DNA of 32,234 nt from Candidatus Saccharimonadota bacterium (lineage in GTDB: Bacteria > Patescibacteriota > Saccharimonadia > Saccharimonadales > Saccharimonadaceae). Made by a program: the position numbers and the translations under genes. The notes under the pieces were generated by a model that was given only the letters and a program-made list of their open reading frames with translations, was not told the DNA's origin and made no database searches. Where the stretch lies: positions 1-32,234 of the forward strand of contig JAFWHT010000006.1 in assembly GCA_017511965.1 (NCBI GenBank). Reading direction: 5' to 3'. Shown here one piece after another: positions 1-8,229 of this stretch. The number at the start of each line of letters is the position of its first letter. The stretch's first letter is position 1.

Positions 1-222
1 GCCGAGGCAGAAAAGTTTTACGAGGCACACACTGACGAAGTGTTTTACGACGACCGCGATTTGCGCGTAGGCGAAAAATTTGCAGATGCGGAGTTGATTG
101 GAATACCTTATAGAGTAGTAATTTCGGATAAAACTTTGGCCGAAGGGATGGTTGAGGTGACGGAACGCGCGAGTGGCGAAACGAAAAAAATTAGGCTTGA
201 CGAACTTGCTAATTTAGAGTAA
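1..222 (+). CDS. proS: Prolyl-tRNA synthetase, C-terminal fragment
   Basis: The reading frame is open from base 1 and ends in TAA at 220-222, so only about 73 C-terminal residues are in the window. The residues around FYDDRDLRVGEKFADAELIG and then IPYRVVISDKTL match the anticodon-binding domain of class II ProRS, where a DDR...G.KFADA.LIG.P segment is highly conserved. The enzyme charges tRNA-Pro with proline in the cytoplasm. An internal GTG at 40 is not the start, because the frame continues upstream with matching sequence. greA follows after 29 nt on the same strand. HisRS and ThrRS have related anticodon domains, but the FADAELIGIP string is typical of ProRS. Confidence 0.85.
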   Translation, partial: AEAEKFYEAHTDEVFYDDRDLRVGEKFADAELIGIPYRVVISDKTLAEGMVEVTERASGETKKIRLDELANLE

Positions 223-251
223 ACTTATACAGACTTAAAGTGGAAGTTATT

Positions 252-698
252 ATGATAAAGAAAAGTATTAGCTTAACTGCCGATGGCAAAAAAGAATTAG
301 AAAAAGAACTTGATGAACTAATTAAGGGCCGACCAGCGATTGCAGAAAAAATCGCAACGGCGCGGGCTTTTGGAGATTTGTCGGAGAATGAAGAGTACAG
401 TTCGGCTAGGGCCGAGCAAAAAATGGCAGAAAATCGAATTTTAGAAATTCAAGACATTTTGAAGAATGCAAAAATAATTCGGGGTGGAAAAAAAGATAAA
501 GTTGTTTTAGGTGCGACAGCTACTCTTACTATGGATGGGCGAAAAGTTGAATATACTTTAGTTGGGCCAACCGAAGCAAACCCATTAGAAGGAAAAATCT
601 CAAACGAATCACCAATCGGAAAAGCATTATTTGGGCGCAAAGCTGGCGAGAGCTTTGAATTTAATGGTAAAAAAGTTAAGATAGTATCCATAGCATAA
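252..698 (+). CDS. greA: Transcription elongation factor GreA
   Basis: 148 aa, close to the usual length of about 158. GreA enters the RNA polymerase secondary channel and stimulates cleavage of backtracked RNA. The N-terminal coiled coil carries the tip motif GDLSENEEY (residues 41-49), whose acidic residues coordinate the catalytic metal. The C-terminal FKBP-like domain includes SPIGKALFGRKAGE. I chose ATG at 252 over an in-frame GTG at 240, because MIKKSISLTADG is the normal GreA N-terminus and a purine-rich GTGGAAG (240-246) lies at Shine-Dalgarno distance. The stop codon lies inside the left arm of a long inverted repeat that extends to the lysS promoter. Confidence 0.95.
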   Translation: MIKKSISLTADGKKELEKELDELIKGRPAIAEKIATARAFGDLSENEEYSSARAEQKMAENRILEIQDILKNAKIIRGGKKDKVVLGATATLTMDGRKVEYTLVGPTEANPLEGKISNESPIGKALFGRKAGESFEFNGKKVKIVSIA

Positions 699-811
699 AT
701 TAGTCTTTTCCAGAGCGGACTTTTTGTCTTGTCAAAAATACAATTCTTGTATTTTTGACGACAAAAAATCTGGTCTAAATCTCATTATGCTCTGAAAAAG
801 ACTAATTTATG
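694..811. repeat. 118-bp nested inverted repeat between greA and lysS
   Basis: The outer arms 694-716 and 789-811 are 23 bp long with one mismatch. Inside them, 721-743 and 747-768 form a second hairpin with a 3-nt loop and a 2-nt bulge. The outer left arm contains the greA stop codon. The outer right arm ends at the TG of the lysS extended -10. As RNA it would be a long hairpin and could end greA transcripts, although a clean U-tract after the stem is missing. A MITE-like element is the alternative. Confidence 0.8.
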
Positions 812-818
812 TTATAAT
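810..818 (+). promoter_or_regulatory. lysS extended -10 promoter (TGTTATAAT)
   Basis: TG-T-TATAAT ends 7 nt before the lysS ATG, so transcription should start at or within 1-2 nt of the start codon (leaderless mRNA). There is no Shine-Dalgarno sequence. The TG lies in the last bases of the preceding inverted repeat. Confidence 0.7.
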
Positions 819-825
819 ATATAAT

Positions 826-2277
826 ATGTTACTTGAAGATTATAGAAATGAGAGGCTCCGAAAGCTCGAAGAGATTCGGGAGATGGGGATTGAGCCGTAT
901 CCGGCAAGGTCTTATCGAAATACAAAAATCATCGATGTGATTAACCATTTTGATGAGAAAAAGGGACAGGAAGTCGTTGTTGCTGGGCGAATTGTTGCAA
1001 TTCGTTCGTTTGGAAAATTAGCATTTATTAAAATTCGTGACTATTCGGGTGAGGTGCAGATTTTTATGAAGGCTTCAGACGAGAAGCATGATGGATTATT
1101 TGGTACCAAAGAAGTTCGATTGCTTGACACGGGAGATTTTATTGAAGCGAAGGGGATTGTTGATAAATCGCAAACTGGCGAGATTTCGGTATTTACTGAT
1201 TATGTGAGATTACTTACGAAATCTTTGCGCCCACTACCAGAAAAATTTACAAACAAGGAAGAAAGATATCGCCGACGCTATGTTGATATGAACGTAAATC
1301 CAGAAGTACGGGAAAGGTTAGTTAGGCGTTCGAAATTCTGGCAAGCGACGCGCGATTTTATGAATAAACATGGGTTTATTGAAGTTAACATTCCGATTTT
1401 AGAGCATACAACTGGTGGGGCAGATGCGACGCCGTTCGTAACCCACATGAATGCGCTCGACGAAGATTTTTACTTGCGAATTTCGCATGAGTTGCCGTTG
1501 AAGAGGTTGCTGGGTGGTGGTTTTGAAAAAGTTTATGATATTGGAGCGAGATTTAGAAATGAAGGCGTAGATGATGAGCATTTGCCAGAACATATTGCGT
1601 TTGAATCTTATGCGGCATATGAAGATTATGAAGACGGAATGAAGCTTTATGAAGAGATGATTAAATATGTGGCAAAGGAAACTTGGGGAACTTTGAAATT
1701 CAATGTAGGTGGATTTGAGATTGATTTAGACTGCGAGTGGCCGAGAGTGAAGTATGCAGATTTGTTGATGGAAAAATTTGGGGTAGATGTTTTTAATCCA
1801 GACCGAGAACAGCTTGTGAAGATTTTGAAAGATAACAAGGTAGAGACGAACTTTGACGTTTCGGAAGCGCGACTTATAGACAATGTTTGGAAATTGATTC
1901 GAAAGACTTCGGCGGGGCCGTATTGGTTGATTGAGGAGCCTTTGAGCTTGTCGCCACTGGCGAAAAAATCTGCTGAAAATCCATTAGTAACGGAAAGATT
2001 TCACCCGATTATCGCAGGTACGGAGATGGGAAATGGTTTTTCGGAATTAAATGATCCATTAGACCAATTAGAACGATTTGAAGAACAACAAGCGGCGCGC
2101 GATGCGGGCGATGAAGAAGCGCAGATGTTAGATCGCGATTTTGTTGAGATGCTTGAATACGGGATGCCACCGGCTTGTGGTTGGGGAAATTCAGAACGAA
2201 ATTTCTGGCTACTTGAGGGTGTGCCTGGGCGCGAAGCAGTGCCATTCCCAACCATGAAACGTGACGAGCAGCGCTAA
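826..2277 (+). CDS. lysS: Lysyl-tRNA synthetase, class II
   Basis: 483 aa. It has an N-terminal OB-fold anticodon-binding domain (roughly residues 45-145, from [18 protein letters not shown]) and a class II catalytic core. [26 protein letters not shown] and [22 protein letters not shown] are the LysRS motif 2 region, and [17 protein letters not shown] is the ATP/lysine-binding segment. It attaches lysine to tRNA-Lys in the cytoplasm. Motif 3 is unusual: [14 protein letters not shown] (about 452-465) replaces the common GxGxGIDRLxMLL. The class II arginine is kept and the chain ends normally in PFPTMKRD, so it is likely active. Promoter and ATG are nearly adjacent (leaderless). uvrB follows after 20 nt. 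Confidence 0.95.
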   Translation: MLLEDYRNERLRKLEEIREMGIEPYPARSYRNTKIIDVINHFDEKKGQEVVVAGRIVAIRSFGKLAFIKIRDYSGEVQIFMKASDEKHDGLFGTKEVRLLDTGDFIEAKGIVDKSQTGEISVFTDYVRLLTKSLRPLPEKFTNKEERYRRRYVDMNVNPEVRERLVRRSKFWQATRDFMNKHGFIEVNIPILEHTTGGADATPFVTHMNALDEDFYLRISHELPLKRLLGGGFEKVYDIGARFRNEGVDDEHLPEHIAFESYAAYEDYEDGMKLYEEMIKYVAKETWGTLKFNVGGFEIDLDCEWPRVKYADLLMEKFGVDVFNPDREQLVKILKDNKVETNFDVSEARLIDNVWKLIRKTSAGPYWLIEEPLSLSPLAKKSAENPLVTERFHPIIAGTEMGNGFSELNDPLDQLERFEEQQAARDAGDEEAQMLDRDFVEMLEYGMPPACGWGNSERNFWLLEGVPGREAVPFPTMKRDEQR

Positions 2278-2284
2278 TATATTA

Positions 2285-2290
2285 TATAAT
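2285..2290 (+). promoter_or_regulatory. uvrB -10 element (TATAAT)
   Basis: TATAAT in a TA-only stretch begins 7 nt after the lysS stop codon and ends 7 nt before the uvrB ATG, with no Shine-Dalgarno site. This predicts a leaderless uvrB transcript. Confidence 0.6.
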
Positions 2291-2297
2291 AATATAT

Positions 2298-4265
2298 ATG
2301 CCTAAGTTTAAATTAGTTTCTAAACTAAAGCCGACTGGAGACCAACCAAAAGCGATTAAACAGCTTACGGATGGTATTTTGAAGGGCGTTCACGAACAAA
2401 CTTTGCTCGGTGTAACTGGATCGGGTAAAACTTTTACGATGGCAAATGTTATCCAAAACGTTCAGAAGCCAACCTTGATTCTCGCACATAATAAAACTCT
2501 TGCGGCGCAGTTGTATTCTGAGATGCGAGAATTTTTTCCGGAAAATGAAGTGCATTATTTTGTTTCGTATTTTGATTATTATCAGCCGGAAGCATATATT
2601 GCATCAACCGATACGTATATCGAAAAAGATTCGGCAATTAATGAAGAGATTGATAGGTTGCGACATGCGGCGACGGAAGCGTTGCTTTCGCGACGAGATT
2701 GTGTAGTTATTGCATCGGTTTCGTGTATTTATGGTATTGGCTCGCCAGAACATTATTTAGAGATGTCCTTTGAGGTTTCAAAAAATGAAAATTTATCACA
2801 GATGGATTTTATCAGAAAATTAGTTAATATCCAATATCACAGGAATGATCTCGCGTTCGAGCGAGGGAATTTTCGGGTGATGGGGGATACGATTGATTTA
2901 TATCCGGCAAATGGAGAATACGCATATCGGTTTGAGTTTGGGTTTGATACTTTGGAGGATATAAAAATTGTTGATCCTTTAACGTTTGAGACGCGCGAAA
3001 AACCAGAGCATGTTCATATTTTCCCGAATACACATTACGCAACGCCGATGGATCAGCTCGAAAAAGCGCTGGTGACGATTCGGGCAGAGTTTGAGGATAG
3101 ATTGGCGTATTTTGAGAAGCATCAAAAATACTTGGAAGCGCAGAGATTATCGCAACGGACAAAATATGATTTAGAGATGCTAAAGGAAACCGGATTTGTA
3201 AAGGGGATTGAAAATTATTCGAGACATTTAGACGGACGGGCGCCCGGCGAGCCGCCGTCGACGCTTTTAGACTTTTTCCCGGATGACTTTTTGTTAATTG
3301 TTGATGAATCGCATATGACTTTGCCACAAGTGCGCGGGATGTACAATGGCGACCACGCACGGAAGGAAACATTAGTTGAGTTTGGGTTTAGATTGCCGAG
3401 CGCGCTTGATAATCGGCCTTTGACTTATGGTGAATTTCAGAAACATATCAACCAAGCGATTTATGTTTCGGCGACACCTGGAGAGTATGAACTTGAAGTT
3501 TCGCCAGAACCAGCCGAACAGGTGATTCGGCCGACGGGGCTCTTAGATCCGGAAATTGAAGTTAGGGGTTCGGAAGGCCAGATTGACGATTTGATGGAAG
3601 AGATTGACCGAAGAATTGCTAAGGGACAGCGAACTTTAATTACGACTTTAACAAAACGAATGGCGGAAGATTTGTCGGACCATTTAAAAACGCGTGGGGT
3701 AAAAACCGCCTATATACATTCCGATATTGATACGCTAGAACGAGGCGATATTTTAAGGGATTTGCGCGAGGGGGTTTACGATGTTTTAGTCGGGATTAAT
3801 TTACTTCGGGAGGGTTTAGATTTACCAGAAGTTTCACTCGTTGCGATTTTGGATGCGGATAAAGAAGGGTTTTTACGTAGCGAATCGGCTTTGATTCAGA
3901 CAATTGGGCGAGCGGCAAGGCATGTAGAAGGGAAGGTGATTATGTATGCAGATTTTATTACCGAGAGCATGGAAAAGGCGATTTCGGAGACAAACCGACG
4001 ACGCGAAATTCAGAAAGAATATAACAAAAAACACGGGATTACGCCAGAGTCGATTAAAAAGGAAGTTTCGAAAGGGCTGCGCGCCATTATTCCGGAAAAG
4101 GAAAAAGCTGATAAACTTGATATCAAGAAAATTCCGAAAGACGAGTTGCCGGGGCTAGTTAAACAGCTGTCGAGCGAGATGCAACTTGCGGCGGCGAATT
4201 TGGAATTTGAGCGAGCGGCACTGCTTCGCGATGAGATTGAGAAAATTAAAGAGTTTATGGCGTAG
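2298..4265 (+). CDS. uvrB: Excinuclease ABC subunit UvrB
   Basis: 655 aa, normal length. UvrB is the damage-verifying helicase-like subunit of nucleotide excision repair. Visible features are the Walker A GVTGSGKT (38-45), the beta-hairpin region [20 protein letters not shown], the DEAD-like [20 protein letters not shown], helicase motifs [21 protein letters not shown] (with V for I) and QTIGRAARH, and a C-terminal UVR motif ([19 protein letters not shown]) that binds UvrA or UvrC. No uvrA or uvrC is in the window. The last 11 bp overlap tail-to-tail with the ORF6N gene on the other strand, and no terminator is visible between them. Confidence 0.98.
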   Translation: MPKFKLVSKLKPTGDQPKAIKQLTDGILKGVHEQTLLGVTGSGKTFTMANVIQNVQKPTLILAHNKTLAAQLYSEMREFFPENEVHYFVSYFDYYQPEAYIASTDTYIEKDSAINEEIDRLRHAATEALLSRRDCVVIASVSCIYGIGSPEHYLEMSFEVSKNENLSQMDFIRKLVNIQYHRNDLAFERGNFRVMGDTIDLYPANGEYAYRFEFGFDTLEDIKIVDPLTFETREKPEHVHIFPNTHYATPMDQLEKALVTIRAEFEDRLAYFEKHQKYLEAQRLSQRTKYDLEMLKETGFVKGIENYSRHLDGRAPGEPPSTLLDFFPDDFLLIVDESHMTLPQVRGMYNGDHARKETLVEFGFRLPSALDNRPLTYGEFQKHINQAIYVSATPGEYELEVSPEPAEQVIRPTGLLDPEIEVRGSEGQIDDLMEEIDRRIAKGQRTLITTLTKRMAEDLSDHLKTRGVKTAYIHSDIDTLERGDILRDLREGVYDVLVGINLLREGLDLPEVSLVAILDADKEGFLRSESALIQTIGRAARHVEGKVIMYADFITESMEKAISETNRRREIQKEYNKKHGITPESIKKEVSKGLRAIIPEKEKADKLDIKKIPKDELPGLVKQLSSEMQLAAANLEFERAALLRDEIEKIKEFMA

Positions 4266-5166
4266 TGACAGTTTTTAACATTTGATTTAGATAATTTTTG
4301 TCATTAATTTCATGAATCGCAAAACACTTTTTGCCTAAGTCTTTGAAGCTAGCGCCAGAATGATATAAGGTTTTTTGATCGATGATAATAAACCTGTCGT
4401 GAAAGGAATTATTGTGTATAAATTCGATATTTCTATATTGGCTTTCGTATTTTTTCTTTAATGTAGAATTTATGTTTTTAGAAACGATAATGATTTTTTG
4501 GCTAATATCTTTTAATATATCTAACAATTCTTTTCCGATATAATTATCTATTATAATAATTTCTTGCTTGGCAGAACTAAAAATATCAAGCAAAAGTGAA
4601 TGGGAATCGTATAGTTCGCCGGCGAAGAAAATTTTATCAACTGGCTTTTCGCTAAAACTATCTAGAGCGGCTTCTATTTTTAATAGTCTATTCTCATGAT
4701 TAATCAAAATTTCATTATTTTCCACGGTATTAGCAAAATATCTTCGCATCTCGACAAAGGCATTAATAATCCGGATATTAACCCTAACCGCAATATCGCT
4801 TTTTAATAAACCTGATAACATCATAATTCCTTGTTCGGTTAGAGCATAGGGTAGATATTTCGAATATCGTCCTCGCCCACCACTTACGTCTAAGGTCGCA
4901 AATTGCGACCTTAGACGTATGACATCAAATTCGTCTTCTGTCAACTTAAAGCAAAATAACTCTGGAAATCTTTTGATATTTCTTTTTATAACTTCATTCA
5001 CTCTTTTTGTTTCGACCTGATATAATTTTGCTACATCTGCATCAAGCATCACTTGTCGTCCGCGAATCTCGTAAATTAATGATTTAGCGTCTAAGATCAA
5101 TGTCCTCGACCTTAGAGAATTATTTTCGCTTGTATCTTGCAAGCGCAAAATAGAACTGTTTTCCAT
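4255..5166 (-). CDS. ORF6N (KilA-N-like) DNA-binding protein with PLD-like C-terminal domain
   Basis: 303 aa. Residues about 25-145 form an ORF6N domain ([25 protein letters not shown]-like [30 protein letters not shown]), a putative DNA-binding module common in phages and mobile regions. The C-terminal half (about 195-300) resembles a degenerate phospholipase D fold: HDRFIIID, then [10 protein letters not shown] in place of the HxK-x4-D/GSxN signature, with Arg replacing the usual Lys. The function is unknown, and phage control or defence roles are only guesses. ATG at 5166 has a TAGGAG Shine-Dalgarno site. A perfect 16-bp inverted repeat lies inside the coding sequence. The 3' end overlaps uvrB by 11 bp. 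Confidence 0.85.
   Translation of the reverse strand: MENSSILRLQDTSENNSLRSRTLILDAKSLIYEIRGRQVMLDADVAKLYQVETKRVNEVIKRNIKRFPELFCFKLTEDEFDVIRLRSQFATLDVSGGRGRYSKYLPYALTEQGIMMLSGLLKSDIAVRVNIRIINAFVEMRRYFANTVENNEILINHENRLLKIEAALDSFSEKPVDKIFFAGELYDSHSLLLDIFSSAKQEIIIIDNYIGKELLDILKDISQKIIIVSKNINSTLKKKYESQYRNIEFIHNNSFHDRFIIIDQKTLYHSGASFKDLGKKCFAIHEINDKNYLNQMLKTVTTP
4885..4919. repeat. Perfect 16-bp inverted repeat inside the ORF6N gene
   Basis: Arms 4885-4900 and 4904-4919 match perfectly around a 3-nt AAT spacer, centred on AGGTCGCA/TGCGACCT. On the coding (minus) strand the palindrome spells the [11 protein letters not shown] region, which is conserved in ORF6N proteins. It could be a protein-coding constraint, a binding site for the protein itself, or an mRNA hairpin. 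Confidence 0.95.
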
Positions 5167-5220
5167 AAGAAAACTCCTAATTAGATTAAATTTTTATAAG
5201 ATGTCAGCTGTACTGATTCT

Positions 5221-5249
5221 AGGATAGCACAGAAATTACTAATAGACAA
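5221..5249 (-). promoter_or_regulatory. Promoter of the ORF6N gene (TTGTCT-17-TGCTATCCT)
   Basis: On the minus strand TTGTCT (5249-5244) and TATCCT (5226-5221) are separated by exactly 17 nt, with an extended TGC before the -10. The predicted leader is about 50 nt and carries the TAGGAG ribosome-binding site, unlike the leaderless neighbours. Confidence 0.55.
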
Positions 5250-5294
5250 GATAAGATGTGGGGGTAGCAAAGTGGCCAGGAAAGCGCAAGGGGG

Positions 5295-7189
5295 TTAGCG
5301 GGCGAGGCAACGGAGGGAAAAACCGTAGCCACGATAGTACTCGTACTCGGGATAGATTGCTTCAGAATAGAATCGTGGGTTACGTGCAAGCGTAGCACTA
5401 GAGACTGTAGAGGACCAATAATACTCGCTGTCACCAGCGCCGAAAAGCATGTTCGCGTAAACGTAACCGTGGCGGATTATGTAGAGTGGGGCTTTTTCTA
5501 GACCTTCGGAAGAAATGTAAGCGTTCCCAATATAGTTGGCATAGAGATAAGCGAGTCTTGCAAAGTCATTAGGAGAGCCATTTGTTTCGTAGGTTGGGGT
5601 TTGCCCAGAAACAGTTGGCAATCTCCAACCTCTAGGGCAAATTGAATTTTTAGGGTTGTTAGCTATATTATTGTAAGTATCAGTCGTAATGCTACTTGTA
5701 TCGTTTGTAGCGATTGCAGCAGACCAGTTGTAGTAGTTACCTACATGGCCATGAGCGCCGTTGCTTGCATATGGTGTAGTAGAGAAATAATTTTTCCAGT
5801 TAGCATCTGCCTTGGTAACATAGTTACAACCTTGATATTGTACCCCGCCTACAGTGTAAGAACAGTTGGCTGATGGGTAGAATGTTGCGTTGTTCCAGTA
5901 ATAGTCTCCTGTATCTACGGAATATGGGGTATTATAGTCATTCGCCCAACCCGTAATACTCCCCGAAGTTGAAGCATTTGTTACTGCGTTGATTGTGCTT
6001 CGAGCCGGAGTCCAGCTTGTTACGGTGTTAAGGTCGGTATCTTGATTAGTAAGAGCTGTGGAAGTGGAGAGGTTCAAGTCTAAGTTTTGCGTCATCCAAC
6101 AATGGCCATCTTGCAACTTGGTTGCCCAATAGATTTTGTTATCGCGAACATCAATCAGCTGAGTCTGGCCGGGCTCATCTAAGACAGTTACTCTACCACA
6201 AATAGTGTTATCCATGTCTTGCATTTTATAGTAGCTATTGCTACCGACTGTAATCTTTTGCTTACCAGCTTCGGCGTAGGACTGAGCTATATTCATATCC
6301 CATTTGGCGTAGAGTACGATGGTTTGTTCAGTGCCAGTTAGGTTGGTAACTTCTGCTTCATTTGCATAGCTAGTGCCAGTCCCGTCGGCATTAGTAGTCC
6401 AGCCTGCAAAAGTATAATTAGTTCTTGTAAAGGTATTTGGGTTTAAGTTAGTCGGCACATCTTCTGGAATGATTTGGGTGTAGGTGGTTTCACTATTAGC
6501 CGTTACCCCGCCATTACCATTAAACTCTACCGTATATTGTTGGCAGGAGATAGGAACGGTGAGTTGGTAGACGATTACGCCAGGATTATTATTAGTGTCT
6601 TTAGCCATAGTGTATTGACCTGGCTCTAGGGTGTTTGGTACCGATACACCAAAGTAGACGGGGAATTGATCGCCACCAGAAGCGCTCGCGACATTACTTT
6701 GTTTGATAATGGTTGGAGTATTAGTAAGTCCGGTAAAAGAACCAGTAACAGTAGAACCGGTCATACTATAGCCCCAGGTACCTAAGAAGCTTCCGCCACT
6801 ACCATCCTCGCCTATGATGGGTAGGGGATTAGCTAAAGTACCTTTGCTTGGGCTAATTCTACTGTTACTAGTACTGTCACCGTCTTTATATAAAGTGGCA
6901 TCACTAATTGAACTTAAAATTGATACAGTATAGCCAGAAGAACAAGTGGTATTAACAGTTAAAGTATCAGTACCAATACTAGCAGAATTACCCGAAGCAG
7001 AGACATCAATAGAAACTGTACCAGAAGTAGAGATAGAAGCTGTAGCGGCAGAGGCAGAGTCTACCCTATATATATATATATATGAGATACTAAAATTAAG
7101 GCGAGAATAGAAAGAATTCTAGAAAGAGATTTAGAAAGAGAAAAATTAGAAAATGCAGATTTAAAAAATGAGTTATTTCTATTAAACAT
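5295..7189 (-). CDS. InlB-repeat/FISUMP surface protein, phase-variable by (TA)n, out of frame as sequenced
   Basis: The long in-frame body runs from 6764 down to 5295, and the same frame stays open up to about 7118 but has no start codon there. A signal peptide begins at ATG 7189 in another frame (MFNRNNSFFKSAFSNF..., hydrophobic core ILSILALILVS). It runs into the (TA) tract at 7067-7083 and stops just after. Losing one TA (or gaining two) joins the frames into about 630 aa with a signal-peptidase-like site DSASA/ATAS. The body has an N-terminal beta-rich domain with CSSGYTVSI, a Listeria-Bacteroides (InlB B) repeat (YTVEFNGNGG to YAKWD), and a FISUMP domain (GHCWMTQNLDLNL, CPRGWRLPT, YYWSSTV, GFSLRCLAR). 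It is probably secreted and exposed. No LPXTG motif or C-terminal membrane segment is seen. A sequencing error or a decayed gene is the alternative. Confidence 0.8.
7067..7083. repeat. (TA)8 tract at the signal peptide/body junction
   Basis: A 17-bp uninterrupted TA dinucleotide run lies exactly where the signal-peptide frame meets the body frame of the minus-strand surface protein gene. The unit is not a multiple of three, so slippage changes the frame. At this length the two parts are out of frame. Confidence 0.95.
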
Positions 7190-7195
7190 AATGTT

Positions 7196-7201
7196 TATAT
7201 A
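7196..7201 (-). promoter_or_regulatory. -10 element of the surface protein gene (TATATA)
   Basis: On the minus strand TATATA ends 6 nt before ATG 7189, the same spacing as the other leaderless genes. No Shine-Dalgarno sequence precedes this ATG. This supports 7189 as the real start of the phase-variable gene. Confidence 0.45.
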
Positions 7202-7314
7202 TGACCTTGTGATTTTAATGTTAATACTGGTGTTTTGTTTTTGTATAACTCTAAACTCTACTCAGAGTATAATGCTTGCGTTAAATAAAGTCAAGAGTTT
7301 TTTTGAAAATGTAG

Positions 7315-7320
7315 TATAAT
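7315..7320 (+). promoter_or_regulatory. -10 element of the split phosphoketolase operon (TATAAT)
   Basis: TATAAT ends 6 nt before the ATG at 7327, with no Shine-Dalgarno site, which predicts a leaderless transcript. A second TATAAT at 7268-7273 is a weaker candidate. Short ACTCT/AGAGT direct and inverted repeats around 7250-7268 could be an operator in this divergent region. Confidence 0.6.
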
Positions 7321-7326
7321 ATATAC

Positions 7327-8229
7327 ATGAGCGCGGTGGGAATTTTTGAAATAGAGAAAATTAAGCGACGGATACGAGCGTGTGATTATTTGGTGGTGGC
7401 GCAACTTTTTTTGCAAGATAATTTTTTGTTAAAGCGACCTTTGGAATTTTCGGATATTAAGCCAAGGCTCTTAGGGCACTGGGGAACTTGCCATGGGATT
7501 AACGTTGTTTATGCGAATTTAAAAGCAAGATATGGCGAGGATTCGAATTTTAGTTTTATTCTCGGGCCTGGGCATGGGTTTCCGGCCCTTAACGCAAATT
7601 TGTTTTTAGACGGGGAGTTGGAGGAAAAGGATATTGAGCGACTATGCCGAAATTTTAGCTGGCCGGATGGGTTTCCGAGCCACGCTAGCCCGCTGACACC
7701 TGGCGTAATCACAGAAGGCGGAGAGCTGGGCTATGCGCTAGCGAACGCTTATGGGCTAGTACTCGGGCATCCAGAAAAAACGGTTGCGGTGCTGATTGGC
7801 GATGGAGAACTTGAGACGGCAACAGCAATTGATTCACTGAATTTAAGGAATCTTCTTGATGGAGAAAAAAATGGGAAAGTTTTACCGATACTACATCTAA
7901 ACGGCTATAAAATTTCGGGGCCGACAATTTATGCGCGAAAATCTGAAAGAGAATTAAATGAGCTGATAAGAGGATTTGGGTTTGAGCCGATTTGGATTGA
8001 CGGAGAAAATACAGATGAGTTTCAGGAAGCATTGCGAACAGAAACGGAAGCGCCGTTTTATATTTTTAGAAACGAAAAGGGTTACGGTGGACCGAATCGG
8101 CATCATGAGGCGCATCAGATACCATTAAAAAATCCAGCGAGTGATAAAAAAGAGTTGGATGATTTAGAAAAATGGTTGCGACGGTATAATTTTGATGAAT
8201 TGTTTGACGGGAAAGGATTTAGAATATGA
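7327..8229 (+). CDS. Phosphoketolase, N-terminal (TPP pyrophosphate-binding) subunit
   Basis: 300 aa, matching the first domain of xylulose-5-phosphate/fructose-6-phosphate phosphoketolase. That enzyme splits Xu5P or F6P with phosphate into acetyl-phosphate and G3P or E4P. Active-site segments are present: LLGHWGT (48-54), GPGHG (80-84), PSHASP (117-122), EGGELGY (130-136), GDGELETA (158-165), HLNGYKI (190-196) and HHEAHQIPL (259-267). The chain ends right after KWLRRYNFDELFD, where a normal single-chain enzyme of about 800 aa enters its interdomain linker. The stop overlaps the start of the next gene (ATGA, 8226-8229), so the two halves are probably made together and assemble. The best reading is a genuinely split enzyme, not a frameshift. 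Confidence 0.88.
   Translation: MSAVGIFEIEKIKRRIRACDYLVVAQLFLQDNFLLKRPLEFSDIKPRLLGHWGTCHGINVVYANLKARYGEDSNFSFILGPGHGFPALNANLFLDGELEEKDIERLCRNFSWPDGFPSHASPLTPGVITEGGELGYALANAYGLVLGHPEKTVAVLIGDGELETATAIDSLNLRNLLDGEKNGKVLPILHLNGYKISGPTIYARKSERELNELIRGFGFEPIWIDGENTDEFQEALRTETEAPFYIFRNEKGYGGPNRHHEAHQIPLKNPASDKKELDDLEKWLRRYNFDELFDGKGFRI

Noticed and set aside
2824-3372. 182-codon open frame on the minus strand
   Set aside because: It lies wholly inside uvrB, its translation has no recognisable domain, and no promoter or ribosome site precedes it.
8226-8229. Frameshift error as the cause of the split phosphoketolase
   Set aside because: The junction is a clean ATGA overlap at the domain boundary with the linker absent, which an indel would not produce.
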